This document shows, piece after piece, positions 23,282 through 32,686 of a stretch of 48,668 nt of DNA. Source of the DNA: Chitinophaga pinensis. Its GTDB lineage: Bacteria; Bacteroidota; Bacteroidia; Flavobacteriales; Flavobacteriaceae. The stretch covers positions 1-48,668 of the forward strand of contig CAMCDQ010000012.1 of NCBI GenBank assembly GCA_945873505.1. The letters are read 5' to 3'. The position numbers and the translations under genes were made by a program. Positions within the stretch are counted from its first letter, which is position 1; each line of letters starts with the position of its first letter. The notes under the pieces are model-generated. The model ran no database searches. It worked only from the letters and a program-made list of their open reading frames with translations, and was not told where the DNA came from.

Positions 23282-24043
23282 CTACTTGTGCTGAAACCAA
23301 TTGGTTCCGTCATCAAAATAGGCTTTAAATTCTGAGTTTACGGGCGTACCATGTAAAATACGATTCTTATAATTTTTTCTTATAATATAATTAAAAGCAC
23401 CCATATCTCCAGTAAATGATGTGGTGTTGTCAGCATTATAATTCTTATGAATCTGCCAAATAGATTCAATTAAAGGTTTAATGGTTTGAATCGTACCACC
23501 GATAACGCCACAATTCAACAACCGCTCCGACTGGTTTTCGGTTTCGACTTCAACATAATCTTTAATTTTACTTCTTAAATGCGAACCGTGCAATTGCATC
23601 CATTCATTATCCCAATTCGTAGGTTCATCGCCACAAAAAACAAAATCGGAATTAGCTGTAAACAAAGGTTGAATAAACGGGTTTTTTAATACCAAAACAT
23701 CAGATACATCCGAAACAAATAGCGAATCTATAGTATCGCAATATTTTTCTAAGAATTGACTGTAAACACAATATCTGAAAACGTTTGGATTAAAACGAAT
23801 ATCATGCGCTATTTTTATAAATAGTAAATGTGCCGATTGGTGTTTTAAAACCGTTGCTTCTGAAAAATTATTATGAAAAATAATGGCTTGAAGATTTAAT
23901 TTGGCAATAGAATTGGCCCATTTTTCAATGATTGAAAAATCATCGTCTGAAAGCATTTGGCTTCTGTTTACATCATAAACACCAGAAATATGGCATCCTA
24001 ATATAAGTCTGTTTGACAATTGAAGGTTTGAAGGGATTTCCAA
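23282..24043 (-). CDS. glycosyltransferase-like protein (GT-A type, unassigned family)
   Basis: This 253-residue frame begins with TTG immediately after the stop of the upstream glycosyltransferase and in the same frame. It shows a Rossmann-like start RLILGCHISGVYD, a DXD-like metal motif in LFVSDVSDVLVLKNPF, and LLNCGVIGGT, a pattern seen in several nucleotide-diphospho-sugar transferases. No signal peptide. It is either a separate gene with a TTG start coupled by TAATTG, or the second half of a longer protein split by one stop codon. The next ATG (about residue 31) would remove the first beta strand, so it is unlikely. The acceptor is unknown; an envelope polysaccharide role is likely. Confidence 0.6.
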   Translation of the reverse strand: MEIPSNLQLSNRLILGCHISGVYDVNRSQMLSDDDFSIIEKWANSIAKLNLQAIIFHNNFSEATVLKHQSAHLLFIKIAHDIRFNPNVFRYCVYSQFLEKYCDTIDSLFVSDVSDVLVLKNPFIQPLFTANSDFVFCGDEPTNWDNEWMQLHGSHLRSKIKDYVEVETENQSERLLNCGVIGGTIQTIKPLIESIWQIHKNYNADNTTSFTGDMGAFNYIIRKNYKNRILHGTPVNSEFKAYFDDGTNWFQHK

Positions 24044-24709
24044 TTAACTCAAATGATTTAATTTTACTTTTGCACTTATGCTGTCTGGATTATTTCTGTA
24101 ATAAACATAGGTTCGTAAATCTAATTTCTCTACAAAATACAATTTTTCTGCACATTCATAAAAATGAGCATCAGCGCCGTACATATCTAAAAAATTTAAG
24201 CTTGTAAACACTTCTTTTTTTCCAAAAAGTGTAGCAAACAAAATGCAATCGTCCACATGAACTACTTCATTTTTATTGAAACGATCTGGAACATAATAAT
24301 CGGATTCATTGTTTACAATGGTTTCCGTTGTTGAAGCTATTAAATCTAAAGAATTTATTTCAGATAAGCACCGTTCTAAATGATTTGGTTTGTACTCGTC
24401 ATCTGCATCAATAACGGTAATATACTCGCTATTGGTAAGCAAAATTCCTCTGTTTATAGACTCAGATTGACTGCAATTTTTATGACGCAAATAGGTAATT
24501 TTATTTTCATGCTGTATGGCATATTTTAAAATTAAACTTTCAGAATCATTAGTGCTTCCATCGTCAATGATTAATAATTCAAAATCCTGAAAAGTTTGGT
24601 GCAAAACCGAATCTATTGCTCTTTTTATAGTGTCAAATGGTGTATTGTATACAGCCATTATTACAGCTACTTTATTTTTGGTTTTCATGTTTGAATCAAT
24701 ATCAACCAA
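24044..24709 (-). CDS. family 2 glycosyltransferase (GT-A), short
   Basis: The 221-residue frame has the GT2 core: VAVIMAVYNTPFDTIKRAID at the start, IIDDGSTNDSESL, the SESINRGILLTNSEYI block and the DXD-type VIDADDEYKP. The first ATG-like residues before MKTKNK may be non-coding. It is at the short end for GT2 enzymes and stops with TAA at 24044-24046, directly followed in frame by the next gene. It transfers a sugar from a nucleotide donor, most likely to a surface polysaccharide. Confidence 0.85.
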   Translation of the reverse strand: MVDIDSNMKTKNKVAVIMAVYNTPFDTIKRAIDSVLHQTFQDFELLIIDDGSTNDSESLILKYAIQHENKITYLRHKNCSQSESINRGILLTNSEYITVIDADDEYKPNHLERCLSEINSLDLIASTTETIVNNESDYYVPDRFNKNEVVHVDDCILFATLFGKKEVFTSLNFLDMYGADAHFYECAEKLYFVEKLDLRTYVYYRNNPDSISAKVKLNHLS

Positions 24710-25026
24710 AATTAGTTTTAATTGAGAGGTTCAAAGTAAAGTAATTCTTAAATTAAAGCCATCAAATTGAAAAAAATCAATTTAAATACTATTTAAATAT
24801 TACTAACAAACATTTTTAGGTAAAATAAATCTAAACCAATTATCAGAAAAACAAAAAATAAAACGAGGATACTAATTTTAACTTATCATTTTATTTTCAA
24901 TAGGTTAACATTAAAAATAAATACTAAAATATTCATAACTATAATTTAATTTATTTATAATATTATGTTTAAAAAAAAATGGGGGGGGTGGTATAATTTA
25001 GCCATAATTAATTTAAAAAAAAAACA
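24710..25026. other. 317-bp AT-rich intergenic region with A9 and G8 homopolymers
   Basis: No ORF or RNA gene is seen. The region is strongly AT-rich except for an A9-T-G8 run at 24971-24988. It lies about 40 bp upstream of the PhoX-like gene. TATAATTTAG at 24992-25001 is a near match to the -7 box, placing the G run next to or within the promoter. Confidence 0.6.
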
Positions 25027-26496
25027 ATGAAAAAAAATTCTTTCTTTAAAGTATTTGCAGCATCTGTACTGGTTGCAACTATTTTTTTATCTTGTGAAAA
25101 AGATAATGACACAACTACTCCAGAGGAGACTGTTGAGTTTAAAAATCGTTCTATTACTCCTTCTTTCGTGAGAATGGGCTCAGAATTTTCTGGCGTTGGA
25201 GTTTACACTTTAGTAAGTAGTGAAGATGCCATTCCAAATTCTAATAATATGGTTTATGGTGGAGCACCAGATGGACAAGGATTTATAGCAAATCCTGATG
25301 GAAGTGGGTATATCATGGTTACAAATCATGAAAATACTTGGGCAGTATCTAGATTATATTTAGATAAAAAATTAAACATTACTAAAGGTGATTACATTGT
25401 AAATACTGATGGTGGTATGTTTAGATTATGTTCAGCTACTATGGCAACACCTTCAGAACACGGATTTGGACCTACTTTTTTAACTACAGGTGAATCAAAT
25501 GTAAATGCAATGACGCATGCAATTGACCCTATTGCAATGGCAACTCCTTCTAGCCAATCAAGAGTAAAACCAGCTTTAGGTAAGTTTAGTGGTGAAAATG
25601 CGGTTCCTTTAAACAAGAATGCATATCCAGGTAAAACTGTTATTATTTTAGGAGAAGATTCTGGTAATGGTCAAGTATATTTATATGTTTCTGACTCTGT
25701 GGGTGATTTAGACAATGGTAAATTATATGTATTAAGAAGAAACGACTTAAACCAAATTGAAACTGCAATGACATGGAATAATAGCTACCCTGTGGAATTT
25801 GTAGAAGTGCCTAACGGTAAAAACTTAACTGGTGCTGAAATTGAAACATTGAATTCTTCTCTTAAGTCTATTGTGTTTGCACGTGTTGAAGATTTAGATT
25901 ACCGTAAAGGATCTGCTGCTAACAACAGAGAAATTTATTTCGTAGCAACAGGTGTTAGTGGATCTACTGAAAAAACATACATGGGAAGAATGTATCAATT
26001 AAAATTAGATGCTACCAATCCTTTAAAAGGAACTTTAAAAATTGCTGCTGATGGTGATATTTCTTCAACAGGTACTAACGTAAAAGGACAAGATATTATC
26101 AATCCTGATAACGTATGTGCAACTGAAAACTATGTTTACATTCAAGAAGATGGAGATTCATTTTTTCCAGAAGCTACTCACAACTCCTTAATTTGGCAAT
26201 ATAACATTGCTACAGGTACTAAAAAAGTATTTATGGATATGACACATGGTGATTCTGAATTCTTAACTTCTAAATATAACCCAGCAGGAGCTAACCAATT
26301 TAAAAAAGGTATTTGGGAGCACGGTGCAATGGTTGATATTTCTGATGTGGTTGGAGTTCCAGGTACATTTACAATTAACATTCACGCACACACTTGGGTA
26401 GAAGACAATAGATTTTTAAATCCAAGTGGCGCTACCTCTGTTCAGTCATACAAATCTGGTGGACAAACACTTATTTTAAAAAATGTTCCAAGATAA
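25027..26496 (+). CDS. PhoX-like (DUF839) phosphatase-family lipoprotein
   Basis: This 489-residue protein has a signal peptide ending in ATIFLSC (lipobox Cys 23) and is probably surface- or periplasm-anchored. The body has beta-propeller-like segments matching the PhoX/DUF839 group: IMVTNHENTWAVSRLYLD, EDSGNGQVYLYVSD, NPDNVCATENYVYIQEDG and HTWVEDNRFLNPSG. PhoX enzymes are calcium/iron-dependent phosphomonoesterases, though whether this member keeps all metal ligands cannot be checked here. It is followed by a strong terminator and then by a di-heme peroxidase gene. Confidence 0.7.
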   Translation: MKKNSFFKVFAASVLVATIFLSCEKDNDTTTPEETVEFKNRSITPSFVRMGSEFSGVGVYTLVSSEDAIPNSNNMVYGGAPDGQGFIANPDGSGYIMVTNHENTWAVSRLYLDKKLNITKGDYIVNTDGGMFRLCSATMATPSEHGFGPTFLTTGESNVNAMTHAIDPIAMATPSSQSRVKPALGKFSGENAVPLNKNAYPGKTVIILGEDSGNGQVYLYVSDSVGDLDNGKLYVLRRNDLNQIETAMTWNNSYPVEFVEVPNGKNLTGAEIETLNSSLKSIVFARVEDLDYRKGSAANNREIYFVATGVSGSTEKTYMGRMYQLKLDATNPLKGTLKIAADGDISSTGTNVKGQDIINPDNVCATENYVYIQEDGDSFFPEATHNSLIWQYNIATGTKKVFMDMTHGDSEFLTSKYNPAGANQFKKGIWEHGAMVDISDVVGVPGTFTINIHAHTWVEDNRFLNPSGATSVQSYKSGGQTLILKNVPR

Positions 26497-26515
26497 TAAC
26501 AACTAGATTACCATT

Positions 26516-26550
26516 AAACCTTCACTTATGTATTTAAGTGAAGGTTTTTT
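26516..26550 (+). terminator. intrinsic terminator after the PhoX-like gene
   Basis: AAACCTTCACTTA (26516-26528) pairs perfectly with TAAGTGAAGGTTT (26535-26547), loop TGTATT, followed by a T run. Confidence 0.93.
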
Positions 26551-26574
26551 TATTAAACTAACAAATGAAATCAA

Positions 26575-28362
26575 ATGAAAAAAACTATTATTTTATCATT
26601 TTTAATATTTTCTCTTTTTTCTTGTGTAAATAAAGAATATCAAACTTTAGACAAAAAATTATATGCAACTATTGCTACAAAAATAGATACACTAAATGCA
26701 GCTTTAACTGAAATTGAAAAGACAAAAGATGAAAAAGAGTTAATGCTAAAATTCAAGAAAACCAGAAAAGAGTATAAAAAAATAGAGCCATTTGTAGAAT
26801 ATTATTTTCAAGGTCTTTCACGAAGAATAAATGGGCCGGCTTTACCCGAAGTAAAAACAGATGACAATATTGTAAATGATGCGTCGGGTTTTCAAGTAAT
26901 TGAAGAAATTATTTTTAGCGGTGATGTGGACTTAAAAGAGCTACAAAAACAAGTCCGAATTTTAAAAACCGACTTGAAATTTATGCAAGAAAATATTAAA
27001 GATTTACCGATTCAAAACCACCATTTTTATGAATTGATGCAACATCAAATCATAAGAATTGCAGCGCAAGGGATAACAGGTTTCGATTCTCCTGTAGCAT
27101 TTAACTCAATTATTGAAGCTAAATATGCTATTGAAGGTATTGAAGAATTTTATTTAATATATTGCGAGATCAACAATCAAGAAATAGATGCTGACATAGT
27201 AAAATTGACTAAAAATGCAGAAAAATACATTGATGCCCATACTGATTTTGATACTTTTAATAGACTCGTGTTCATAAAGCAACATTTGATGCCATTGAGC
27301 GTTGCTTTTGAAAAAGAGTTTAAAACAGTTATTGAAAAAACACCAAACTTTACAGAGAATAAAGTTTTTTATGGCCATTTATCCGATTTAATGCAAGGCA
27401 AAAAACTAAATCCTGATGCCTTTTCTCCTTATGCTGAATCAAAATCTACACCCGAAAAAACAGCTTTGGGAAAATTACTTTTTAATGATAATTCAATTTC
27501 TAGAAGCAACCAAATGAGTTGCGCCACCTGTCATAGTGCAGAAAAAGCATTTACAGATGGTAAAAAACTTTCAACTAAGAATATTCATGAGAATAGTTTC
27601 AATAGAAATTCTCCTACCCTATTATATTCTGCTTTTCAAAAATCATTTTTCTATGACATGCGTTCGCAAGATTTAGAAAATCAGATAGAAAGCGTCATGA
27701 AAAATCCAGCCGAGTTTAATCTTTCTCCAAATGAAATAAAAGATAAAGTTGCGTCAAACAAAAATAGGGTTGCATTATTTAAAAAAGCGTATCCCAACAA
27801 AAAAGAAATAACTACTTATGAAATTAGAAATGCCATTGCTTCTTATGTACGAAGTTTAATGCCTTTTAATGCAAAAATTGATCGTTATTTTGCTGGAAAA
27901 GCTTCACTAACCGCAAGTGAAACAAATGGATTTAATTTATTTGCAGGTAAAGCCAAATGTGCTACTTGTCATTTTATTCCATTATATAACGGAACAGTAC
28001 CACCTTGGTACAACAACTCCGAATCTGAAGTTATTGGTGTACCACAAAGTAACCTTTGGAAAAATGCCGTTGTTGATGGTGATGTGGGCAGGTATAAACT
28101 AAATCAATTAGAACCACTAAAGTATTCATTTAAAACACCAACGGTTAGAAACAGTGAAAAAACTGCGCCTTACATGCACAATGGCGTGTACAATACTTTA
28201 GAAGAAGTAATAAAATTTTATGAATTGGGTGGCGGAAACGGAATTGGAATGAACTTAGAATACCAAACCTTACCATTTGATAATTTGAAATTGTCTGAAA
28301 ATGAAAAACAAGATTTAATTAGTTTTATAAAAACATTAACGGATAAAAGTGAGGATAAATAA
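26575..28362 (+). CDS. di-heme cytochrome c peroxidase (MauG/CcpA family) lipoprotein
   Basis: This 595-residue protein starts with a signal peptide ending LFSC (lipobox Cys 17). Residues about 20-270 are a mainly helical domain without heme motifs. The C-terminal part is the peroxidase, with CXXCH sites at 316-320 (CATCH followed by SAEKAF) and 462-466 (CATCH followed by FIPLYNG), plus a TPTVRNSEKTAPYMHNGVY segment typical of this family. It would reduce peroxide or oxidise a partner in the periplasm. The frame is intact. A terminator separates it from the PhoX-like gene, so functional pairing is possible but not proven. Confidence 0.88.
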   Translation: MKKTIILSFLIFSLFSCVNKEYQTLDKKLYATIATKIDTLNAALTEIEKTKDEKELMLKFKKTRKEYKKIEPFVEYYFQGLSRRINGPALPEVKTDDNIVNDASGFQVIEEIIFSGDVDLKELQKQVRILKTDLKFMQENIKDLPIQNHHFYELMQHQIIRIAAQGITGFDSPVAFNSIIEAKYAIEGIEEFYLIYCEINNQEIDADIVKLTKNAEKYIDAHTDFDTFNRLVFIKQHLMPLSVAFEKEFKTVIEKTPNFTENKVFYGHLSDLMQGKKLNPDAFSPYAESKSTPEKTALGKLLFNDNSISRSNQMSCATCHSAEKAFTDGKKLSTKNIHENSFNRNSPTLLYSAFQKSFFYDMRSQDLENQIESVMKNPAEFNLSPNEIKDKVASNKNRVALFKKAYPNKKEITTYEIRNAIASYVRSLMPFNAKIDRYFAGKASLTASETNGFNLFAGKAKCATCHFIPLYNGTVPPWYNNSESEVIGVPQSNLWKNAVVDGDVGRYKLNQLEPLKYSFKTPTVRNSEKTAPYMHNGVYNTLEEVIKFYELGGGNGIGMNLEYQTLPFDNLKLSENEKQDLISFIKTLTDKSEDK

Positions 28363-28456
28363 GCAATTATTTTTGTCAATATTATTACTGCTTGCCCTAT
28401 TTGTTGGTTTGGATAGAGAAGAGTTGAAAATAGCAACAATATTATTCAATAAATGA
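28349..28456 (+). CDS. possible 35-residue hydrophobic peptide or truncated gene start
   Basis: A GTG-initiated frame overlaps the 3' end of the peroxidase gene by 14 bases. It encodes a charged start RINKQ, a hydrophobic stretch LFLSILLLLALFVG and a short polar tail. It looks like a signal sequence followed by nothing. It could be a small membrane peptide or the remains of a third, deleted gene. Confidence 0.3.
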   Translation: MRINKQLFLSILLLLALFVGLDREELKIATILFNK

Positions 28457-28501
28457 GTTAGATTTTAAGTGATTTGGTTTTTAATTTTAATATTTAAAAT
28501 T

Positions 28502-28681
28502 ATGAGATTTTTCAAGAAAAAAAATAAGATGGAGAAAAGACACTATTCAGAAAATGAAAAGAGGGAGATTATTAAATTTTACCAAATGCTGGTAAAAATG
28601 AAAAAAAACAGACCTAATTTTAATATTGATAGCGTTATAAAAAAAGTGTATCCCGATCATACTATTGACTTTAGTTCATAG
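28502..28681 (+). CDS. small basic hypothetical protein
   Basis: This 59-residue frame from ATG 28502 is rich in Lys and aromatic residues (MRFFKKKNKMEKRHYSENEK) and has a predicted amphipathic helix REIIKFYQMLVKMKKN. No family is recognised. A longer reading from 28469 is possible. It is followed by about 340 bp with only repeats, so it may be a remnant. Confidence 0.35.
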   Translation: MRFFKKKNKMEKRHYSENEKREIIKFYQMLVKMKKNRPNFNIDSVIKKVYPDHTIDFSS

Positions 28682-28777
28682 TAAGGTATAAAATTAATGC
28701 CATTACCATTTAAGTCTTAAGACGTTTAACAAATAACCAACAATAATTCTTGCACAGAAGAAAGCAAAACCCCAGCT

Positions 28778-28800
28778 GGTGCGAGCGTCTCGCTCGTACC
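28778..28800. repeat. short GC-rich inverted repeat
   Basis: GGTGCGAGCG (28778-28787) pairs with CGCTCGTACC (28791-28800), with one G-T type pair and loop TCT. It stands out in AT-rich DNA and probably belongs to a dispersed repeat. No T run follows, so it is not an obvious terminator. Confidence 0.6.
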
Positions 28801-28860
28801 CACAAGGACAATTACATCCCTACTTTGCAAAAGTTCTTATGAAAATATAAACGTGAAATG

Positions 28861-28918
28861 TAGCCCCGATAGCAGCGGCATCCCACGCTTTTGGGCGTGG
28901 ATACAGCGAATAGCGGGA
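28861..28918. repeat. dispersed Flavobacterium-type hairpin repeat, copy 1
   Basis: The unit runs from TAGCCCCGATAG to AATAGCGGGA and contains the hairpin ATCCCACGC...GCGTGGAT at its centre. It is closely similar to the repeat at 45608-45666. Apart from this repeat, the inverted repeat at 28778 and the guaB terminator, the 28682-29019 interval shows nothing. Confidence 0.8.
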
Positions 28919-28954
28919 GAGATTTTTCTTATGGAACTGAAATCGTGTGCTTCA

Positions 28955-28991
28955 AAACAAAAAACCCATTAAAATAAATTCTAATGGGTTT
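28955..28991 (-). terminator. intrinsic terminator of guaB
   Basis: On the minus strand AAACCCATTA (28991-28982) pairs with TAATGGGTTT (28971-28962), followed by a T-rich run. Confidence 0.85.
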
Positions 28992-29019
28992 AGCTATGTA
29001 ATATTAAGAATTTCGAATA

Positions 29020-30492
29020 CTATCTTGAATAATTGGGTGCTTCCTTAGTTATCGTTACATTATGTGGGTGGCTTTCGTTGATTCCGCTTGCGGTAATACG
29101 AATAAAACGACCTGTTTCTTGCAATGTTGGGATGTCTTTTGAACCGCAATAACCCATTCCTGCTCGAAGTCCGCCTATAAATTGTTGCATGCTTTCGTTT
29201 AATTCGCCTTTATACGGAACGCGACCTACAATTCCTTCGGGAACTAATTTCTTGACATCGTCTTCAACATCTTGAAAATAACGGTCTTTTGAACCTTCTT
29301 GCATGGCTTCAACAGAACCCATTCCGCGGTAGGATTTGAATTTTCGTCCTTCAAAAATAATGGTTTCCCCTGGTGATTCTTTGGTTCCTGCTAATAGCGA
29401 TCCCAACATCACGCAATCGGCACCTGCGGCAATTGCTTTAGGAATGTCGCCTGTATAACGGATACCACCATCTGCAATTACTGGAACTCCCGAGCCTTTG
29501 ATGGCTGCAGCAACTTCTAATATTGCAGAAAATTGTGGAAAACCTACGCCTGCAACTATTCGTGTGGTACAAATGGAACCAGGTCCAATTCCAACTTTCA
29601 CGCCATCGGCACCATTTTCAACAAGAAATTTAGCGGCTTCTGGAGTTGCAATGTTTCCAACGATAACATCTATTTGTGGAAATTTAGTTTTTATTTCTTT
29701 TAAAACATTAACAACACCTTGCGTATGTCCGTGTGCGGTGTCAATAATAATGGCGTCAACACCGGCGTTTACTAATGCTTCTGCTCTTTCAACAGCATCG
29801 CCTGTAACACCAATGGCTGCAGCAACGCGCAAACGACCAAAAACATCTTTGTTAGCAATTGGTTTTTGAGTTAGTTTGGTAATGTCTCTGAAAGTGATTA
29901 AACCTACTAATTTATAATCGGCATTTACAACTGGTAATTTTTCAATTTTATTGCCTTGTAAAACTACTTCGGCTTGTTCTAGGGAAGTTCCCTCGGCAAC
30001 GGTAACCAAATTTTCCGAAGTCATTACTTCTACAATTGGTCTTGCATTGTTTTTCTCAAAACGCAAATCACGGTTGGTAACTATTCCCTTAAGAGTTTTA
30101 TAATCATCTACAATTGGAATCCCTCCAATACCAAATTCTTTCATCGCATTTTTAGCATCGGCAACAGTTGATGTTAACGGTAAAGTTACGGGATCGATTA
30201 TCATTCCTGACTCCGCACGTTTTACTTTTCTGACTTTTGCTGCTTGTTGTGCAATGGTCATGTTTTTATGCAACACTCCAATTCCGCCTTCTTGCGCCAT
30301 AGCAATTGCCATTGAACTTTCGGTAACGGTATCCATTGCTGCGGAAACTATTGGAACGTTTAAGGTAATGTTACGAGAAAATTTAGATTGAATGCTGACT
30401 TCCCTTGGAAGAACATCGGAATAGTTTGGAATTAATAATACGTCATCGTAGGTTAATCCTTCTCCAATAATTTTTGTGTTGTGTGCGATCAT
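29020..30492 (-). CDS. guaB: IMP dehydrogenase
   Basis: This 490-residue enzyme oxidises IMP to XMP with NAD+, the committed step of GMP synthesis. It starts [20 protein letters not shown]. Nine in-frame residues further upstream overlap a promoter box and are rejected. Two CBS motifs are inserted at about residues 90-210 ([13 protein letters not shown] and nearby). The TIM barrel has the catalytic-cysteine loop [18 protein letters not shown], then [17 protein letters not shown] and the [13 protein letters not shown] loop, and the flap region with [11 protein letters not shown]. Length is usual. It is a monocistronic housekeeping gene with its own terminator. Confidence 0.97.
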   Translation of the reverse strand: MIAHNTKIIGEGLTYDDVLLIPNYSDVLPREVSIQSKFSRNITLNVPIVSAAMDTVTESSMAIAMAQEGGIGVLHKNMTIAQQAAKVRKVKRAESGMIIDPVTLPLTSTVADAKNAMKEFGIGGIPIVDDYKTLKGIVTNRDLRFEKNNARPIVEVMTSENLVTVAEGTSLEQAEVVLQGNKIEKLPVVNADYKLVGLITFRDITKLTQKPIANKDVFGRLRVAAAIGVTGDAVERAEALVNAGVDAIIIDTAHGHTQGVVNVLKEIKTKFPQIDVIVGNIATPEAAKFLVENGADGVKVGIGPGSICTTRIVAGVGFPQFSAILEVAAAIKGSGVPVIADGGIRYTGDIPKAIAAGADCVMLGSLLAGTKESPGETIIFEGRKFKSYRGMGSVEAMQEGSKDRYFQDVEDDVKKLVPEGIVGRVPYKGELNESMQQFIGGLRAGMGYCGSKDIPTLQETGRFIRITASGINESHPHNVTITKEAPNYSR

Positions 30493-30516
30493 TGCAATTT
30501 GTAGTTGAATTGCGAA

Positions 30517-30524
30517 CAAAGATA
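30517..30524 (-). promoter_or_regulatory. guaB promoter -7 box
   Basis: On the minus strand TATCTTTG matches TAnnTTTG, and a TTG lies 20 bp upstream (30547-30545). The box overlaps the longer in-frame start, which supports translation from 30492. Confidence 0.6.
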
Positions 30525-30591
30525 GTAAATTATTTTAGATTTGGCAAATGGGAAAATGCCTTAGGTTTTGGTTAAAATGTTTCAAATGTGA

Positions 30592-31455
30592 TTAATGAAA
30601 CTCTCCAAATAGTTTTGTGGCCTCATTGTACGCACTTTCAAAACTCATTGGGCTTGTTTTTGTGTTTTCTTTTTTAGTAGTAAAATAGGATAATAATTTT
30701 TCTGTAGGCATGTTTCCTGTAAGTGTATCTGTTGCCATTGGACATCCGCCAAAACCTTGAATGGCACCGTCAAATCTTCGGCAACCTGCAGAAAATGACG
30801 CCTCTATTTTTTCAAACCACCTATCGGGAGTCGAATGAAGATGGGCTCCAAATTCGATTTCTGGATATTTTGGGATTAGATTTGAGAATAAATAATGAAT
30901 TACTTCCGGCGTAGAACTTCCAATGGTATCCGAAAGCGACACTATTTTGACACCCATATTGGATAGTTTCTCTGTCCAATTGCCCACTATTTCAACGTTC
31001 CAGGGATCTCCATAAGGGTTTCCAAATCCCATGGATAAATAGGCTACAACCTCTTTATTGTTTTTATCGGCGATTTCTAAAATTTCTTTTAGCGTAACCA
31101 ATGATTCGGCAATAGTTTTATGGGTATTTCGCATTTGGAAATTCTCTGAAATTGAGAATGGAAATCCTAAATATTGAATTTCTTTGTGTTGTGCAGCAGC
31201 TATTGCACCTTGTGTATTAGCTATTATAGCTAATAATTTACTTTGTGTTTGTGATAAATCGAGTTGGGCTAAAACTTCGGCTGTGTCTTGCATTTGGGGA
31301 ATTGCTTTTGGGGAAACAAAACTTCCAAAATCGATGGTATCAAAACCTACTCGCAACAAAGATTGAATGTAAGCGACTTTTCGTGCAGTAGGAATAAATG
31401 GTTTTATTCCTTGCATAGCATCTCGCGGACATTCTATAATTTTTATAGGTTTCAT
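30592..31455 (-). CDS. hydroxymethylglutaryl-CoA lyase
   Basis: This 287-residue TIM-barrel enzyme of the DRE-TIM family splits HMG-CoA into acetyl-CoA and acetoacetate, the last step of leucine breakdown. Visible motifs are ECPRDAMQGIK (catalytic Arg/Asp), the FGSFVSPKAIPQM segment, the HLHSTPDRW metal-binding His pair and the FGGCPMA signature with the catalytic-site Cys. The N-terminus is short and cytoplasmic. Its -7 box ends only five bases before the start codon. Confidence 0.92.
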   Translation of the reverse strand: MKPIKIIECPRDAMQGIKPFIPTARKVAYIQSLLRVGFDTIDFGSFVSPKAIPQMQDTAEVLAQLDLSQTQSKLLAIIANTQGAIAAAQHKEIQYLGFPFSISENFQMRNTHKTIAESLVTLKEILEIADKNNKEVVAYLSMGFGNPYGDPWNVEIVGNWTEKLSNMGVKIVSLSDTIGSSTPEVIHYLFSNLIPKYPEIEFGAHLHSTPDRWFEKIEASFSAGCRRFDGAIQGFGGCPMATDTLTGNMPTEKLLSYFTTKKENTKTSPMSFESAYNEATKLFGEFH

Positions 31456-31460
31456 CGGTT

Positions 31461-31468
31461 CAAATATA
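31461..31468 (-). promoter_or_regulatory. -7 box of the HMG-CoA lyase gene
   Basis: TATATTTG on the minus strand matches TAnnTTTG and ends five bases before the ATG, which suggests a very short leader. Confidence 0.5.
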
Positions 31469-31505
31469 AGAAAAATGAGGCAAAGAGCGCTAAATTAAAC
31501 CGTAA

Positions 31506-32543
31506 TTAACTATGAAAAGTCTTCAAAATCTTTTTATTAATTTCTTTAACCAAAGCTGGACCTTCGTATATAAAACCCGTGTAAAGTTGGATTAAACTTG
31601 CGCCCGCTTCTAGCTTTTCGATGGCGTCTTGAGCCGAATGAATTCCCCCAACTCCTATAATAGGAAAGGATTTGTTACTTTTTTCAGATAGAAATCGGAT
31701 GACTTCGGTGGAACGATTGGTTAATGGTTTTCCTGATAAACCGCCCATTTCATTTTTGTTTTCAGATTGCAAACCTTCTCTAGAAATAGTTGTATTGGTT
31801 GCAATTACTCCCGCAATTTTTGTGGTATCTATAATATCTATAATATCTAACAACTGTTCGTTTGTTAAATCTGGCGCGATTTTCAAAAGAATAGGTTTTA
31901 CTTTGTTATTGTTTCCTAATCGGTGTTCGTTTTTAGTTTGTAGTGTTTGTAATAATTTTGTAAGTGGTTCTTTTTCTTGCAATTCTCTTAAATTTGGAGT
32001 GTTTGGAGAACTCACATTGACCACAAAATAATCGACATAATCGTAAAGCGCTTCAAAGCAAATGATATAATCGTCAACGGCATTTTCATTTGGCGTAAGC
32101 TTATTTTTTCCAATATTCCCACCAATTAAAATGCCATCATTTAATTTTAACCGTTCAATTGCACTTTCCACTCCTTTGTTATTAAAACCCATTCGATTGA
32201 TTATTGCACCATCTTGTTTGAGGCGAAACAATCGTTTTTTAGGATTTCCATTTTGTGGTTTTGGTGTTAAGGTGCCGATTTCTATAAATCCAAAACCGAA
32301 ATTGGTGAGTTCTTTATACAATAAAGCATCTTTATCAAAACCAGCTGCTAATCCTACTGGATTCTTAAATTTTAATCCGAAGACTTCTGTTTCTAATCTT
32401 TTGTCATCGACTGCGTAAATTGTTTTAAATAGAAATGAAATACCAGGGATTTTAGATAGAAATCGTATTAACGAAAAGGTAAAATAATGAACTTTTTCAG
32501 GGTCAAACCAAAAAAGTATTGGACGTATTAATAGTTTGTACAT
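31506..32543 (-). CDS. pyrD: quinone-dependent dihydroorotate dehydrogenase
   Basis: This 345-residue class 2 enzyme oxidises dihydroorotate to orotate in pyrimidine synthesis, passing electrons to the quinone pool. The N-terminal helix region ([19 protein letters not shown]) associates with the membrane. The FMN barrel shows [47 protein letters not shown] (with the class 2 catalytic Ser) and the phosphate loop [21 protein letters not shown]. Length is normal. It is a single gene. Other pyrimidine genes (pyrB, pyrR) lie at 39-40.6 kb. Confidence 0.96.
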   Translation of the reverse strand: MYKLLIRPILFWFDPEKVHYFTFSLIRFLSKIPGISFLFKTIYAVDDKRLETEVFGLKFKNPVGLAAGFDKDALLYKELTNFGFGFIEIGTLTPKPQNGNPKKRLFRLKQDGAIINRMGFNNKGVESAIERLKLNDGILIGGNIGKNKLTPNENAVDDYIICFEALYDYVDYFVVNVSSPNTPNLRELQEKEPLTKLLQTLQTKNEHRLGNNNKVKPILLKIAPDLTNEQLLDIIDIIDTTKIAGVIATNTTISREGLQSENKNEMGGLSGKPLTNRSTEVIRFLSEKSNKSFPIIGVGGIHSAQDAIEKLEAGASLIQLYTGFIYEGPALVKEINKKILKTFHS

Positions 32544-32563
32544 GGTTGTTGCGTTGTGAGCTA

Positions 32564-32571
32564 CAAAAGTA
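32564..32571 (-). promoter_or_regulatory. -7 box of pyrD
   Basis: TACTTTTG on the minus strand matches TAnnTTTG, 20 bp before the start codon. Confidence 0.5.
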
Positions 32572-32652
32572 AAGAATAGTTTTTAAAATCTAATATTTTT
32601 ATTGTTGATGTTACTTTATGAACTTTCATTATACAAAAAGCATTAAAATTGT

Positions 32653-32660
32653 TACTTTTG
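32653..32660 (+). promoter_or_regulatory. -7 box of the PIG-L deacetylase gene
   Basis: TACTTTTG matches TAnnTTTG. It falls inside the longer open frame from 32618, so ATG 32687 is preferred. Confidence 0.5.
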
Positions 32661-32686
32661 ATGTTCTTTCAACAAATATATATACT

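Noticed and set aside
28778..28800. GC-rich inverted repeat as a terminator
   Set aside because: No T run follows on either strand and no transcript clearly ends there.
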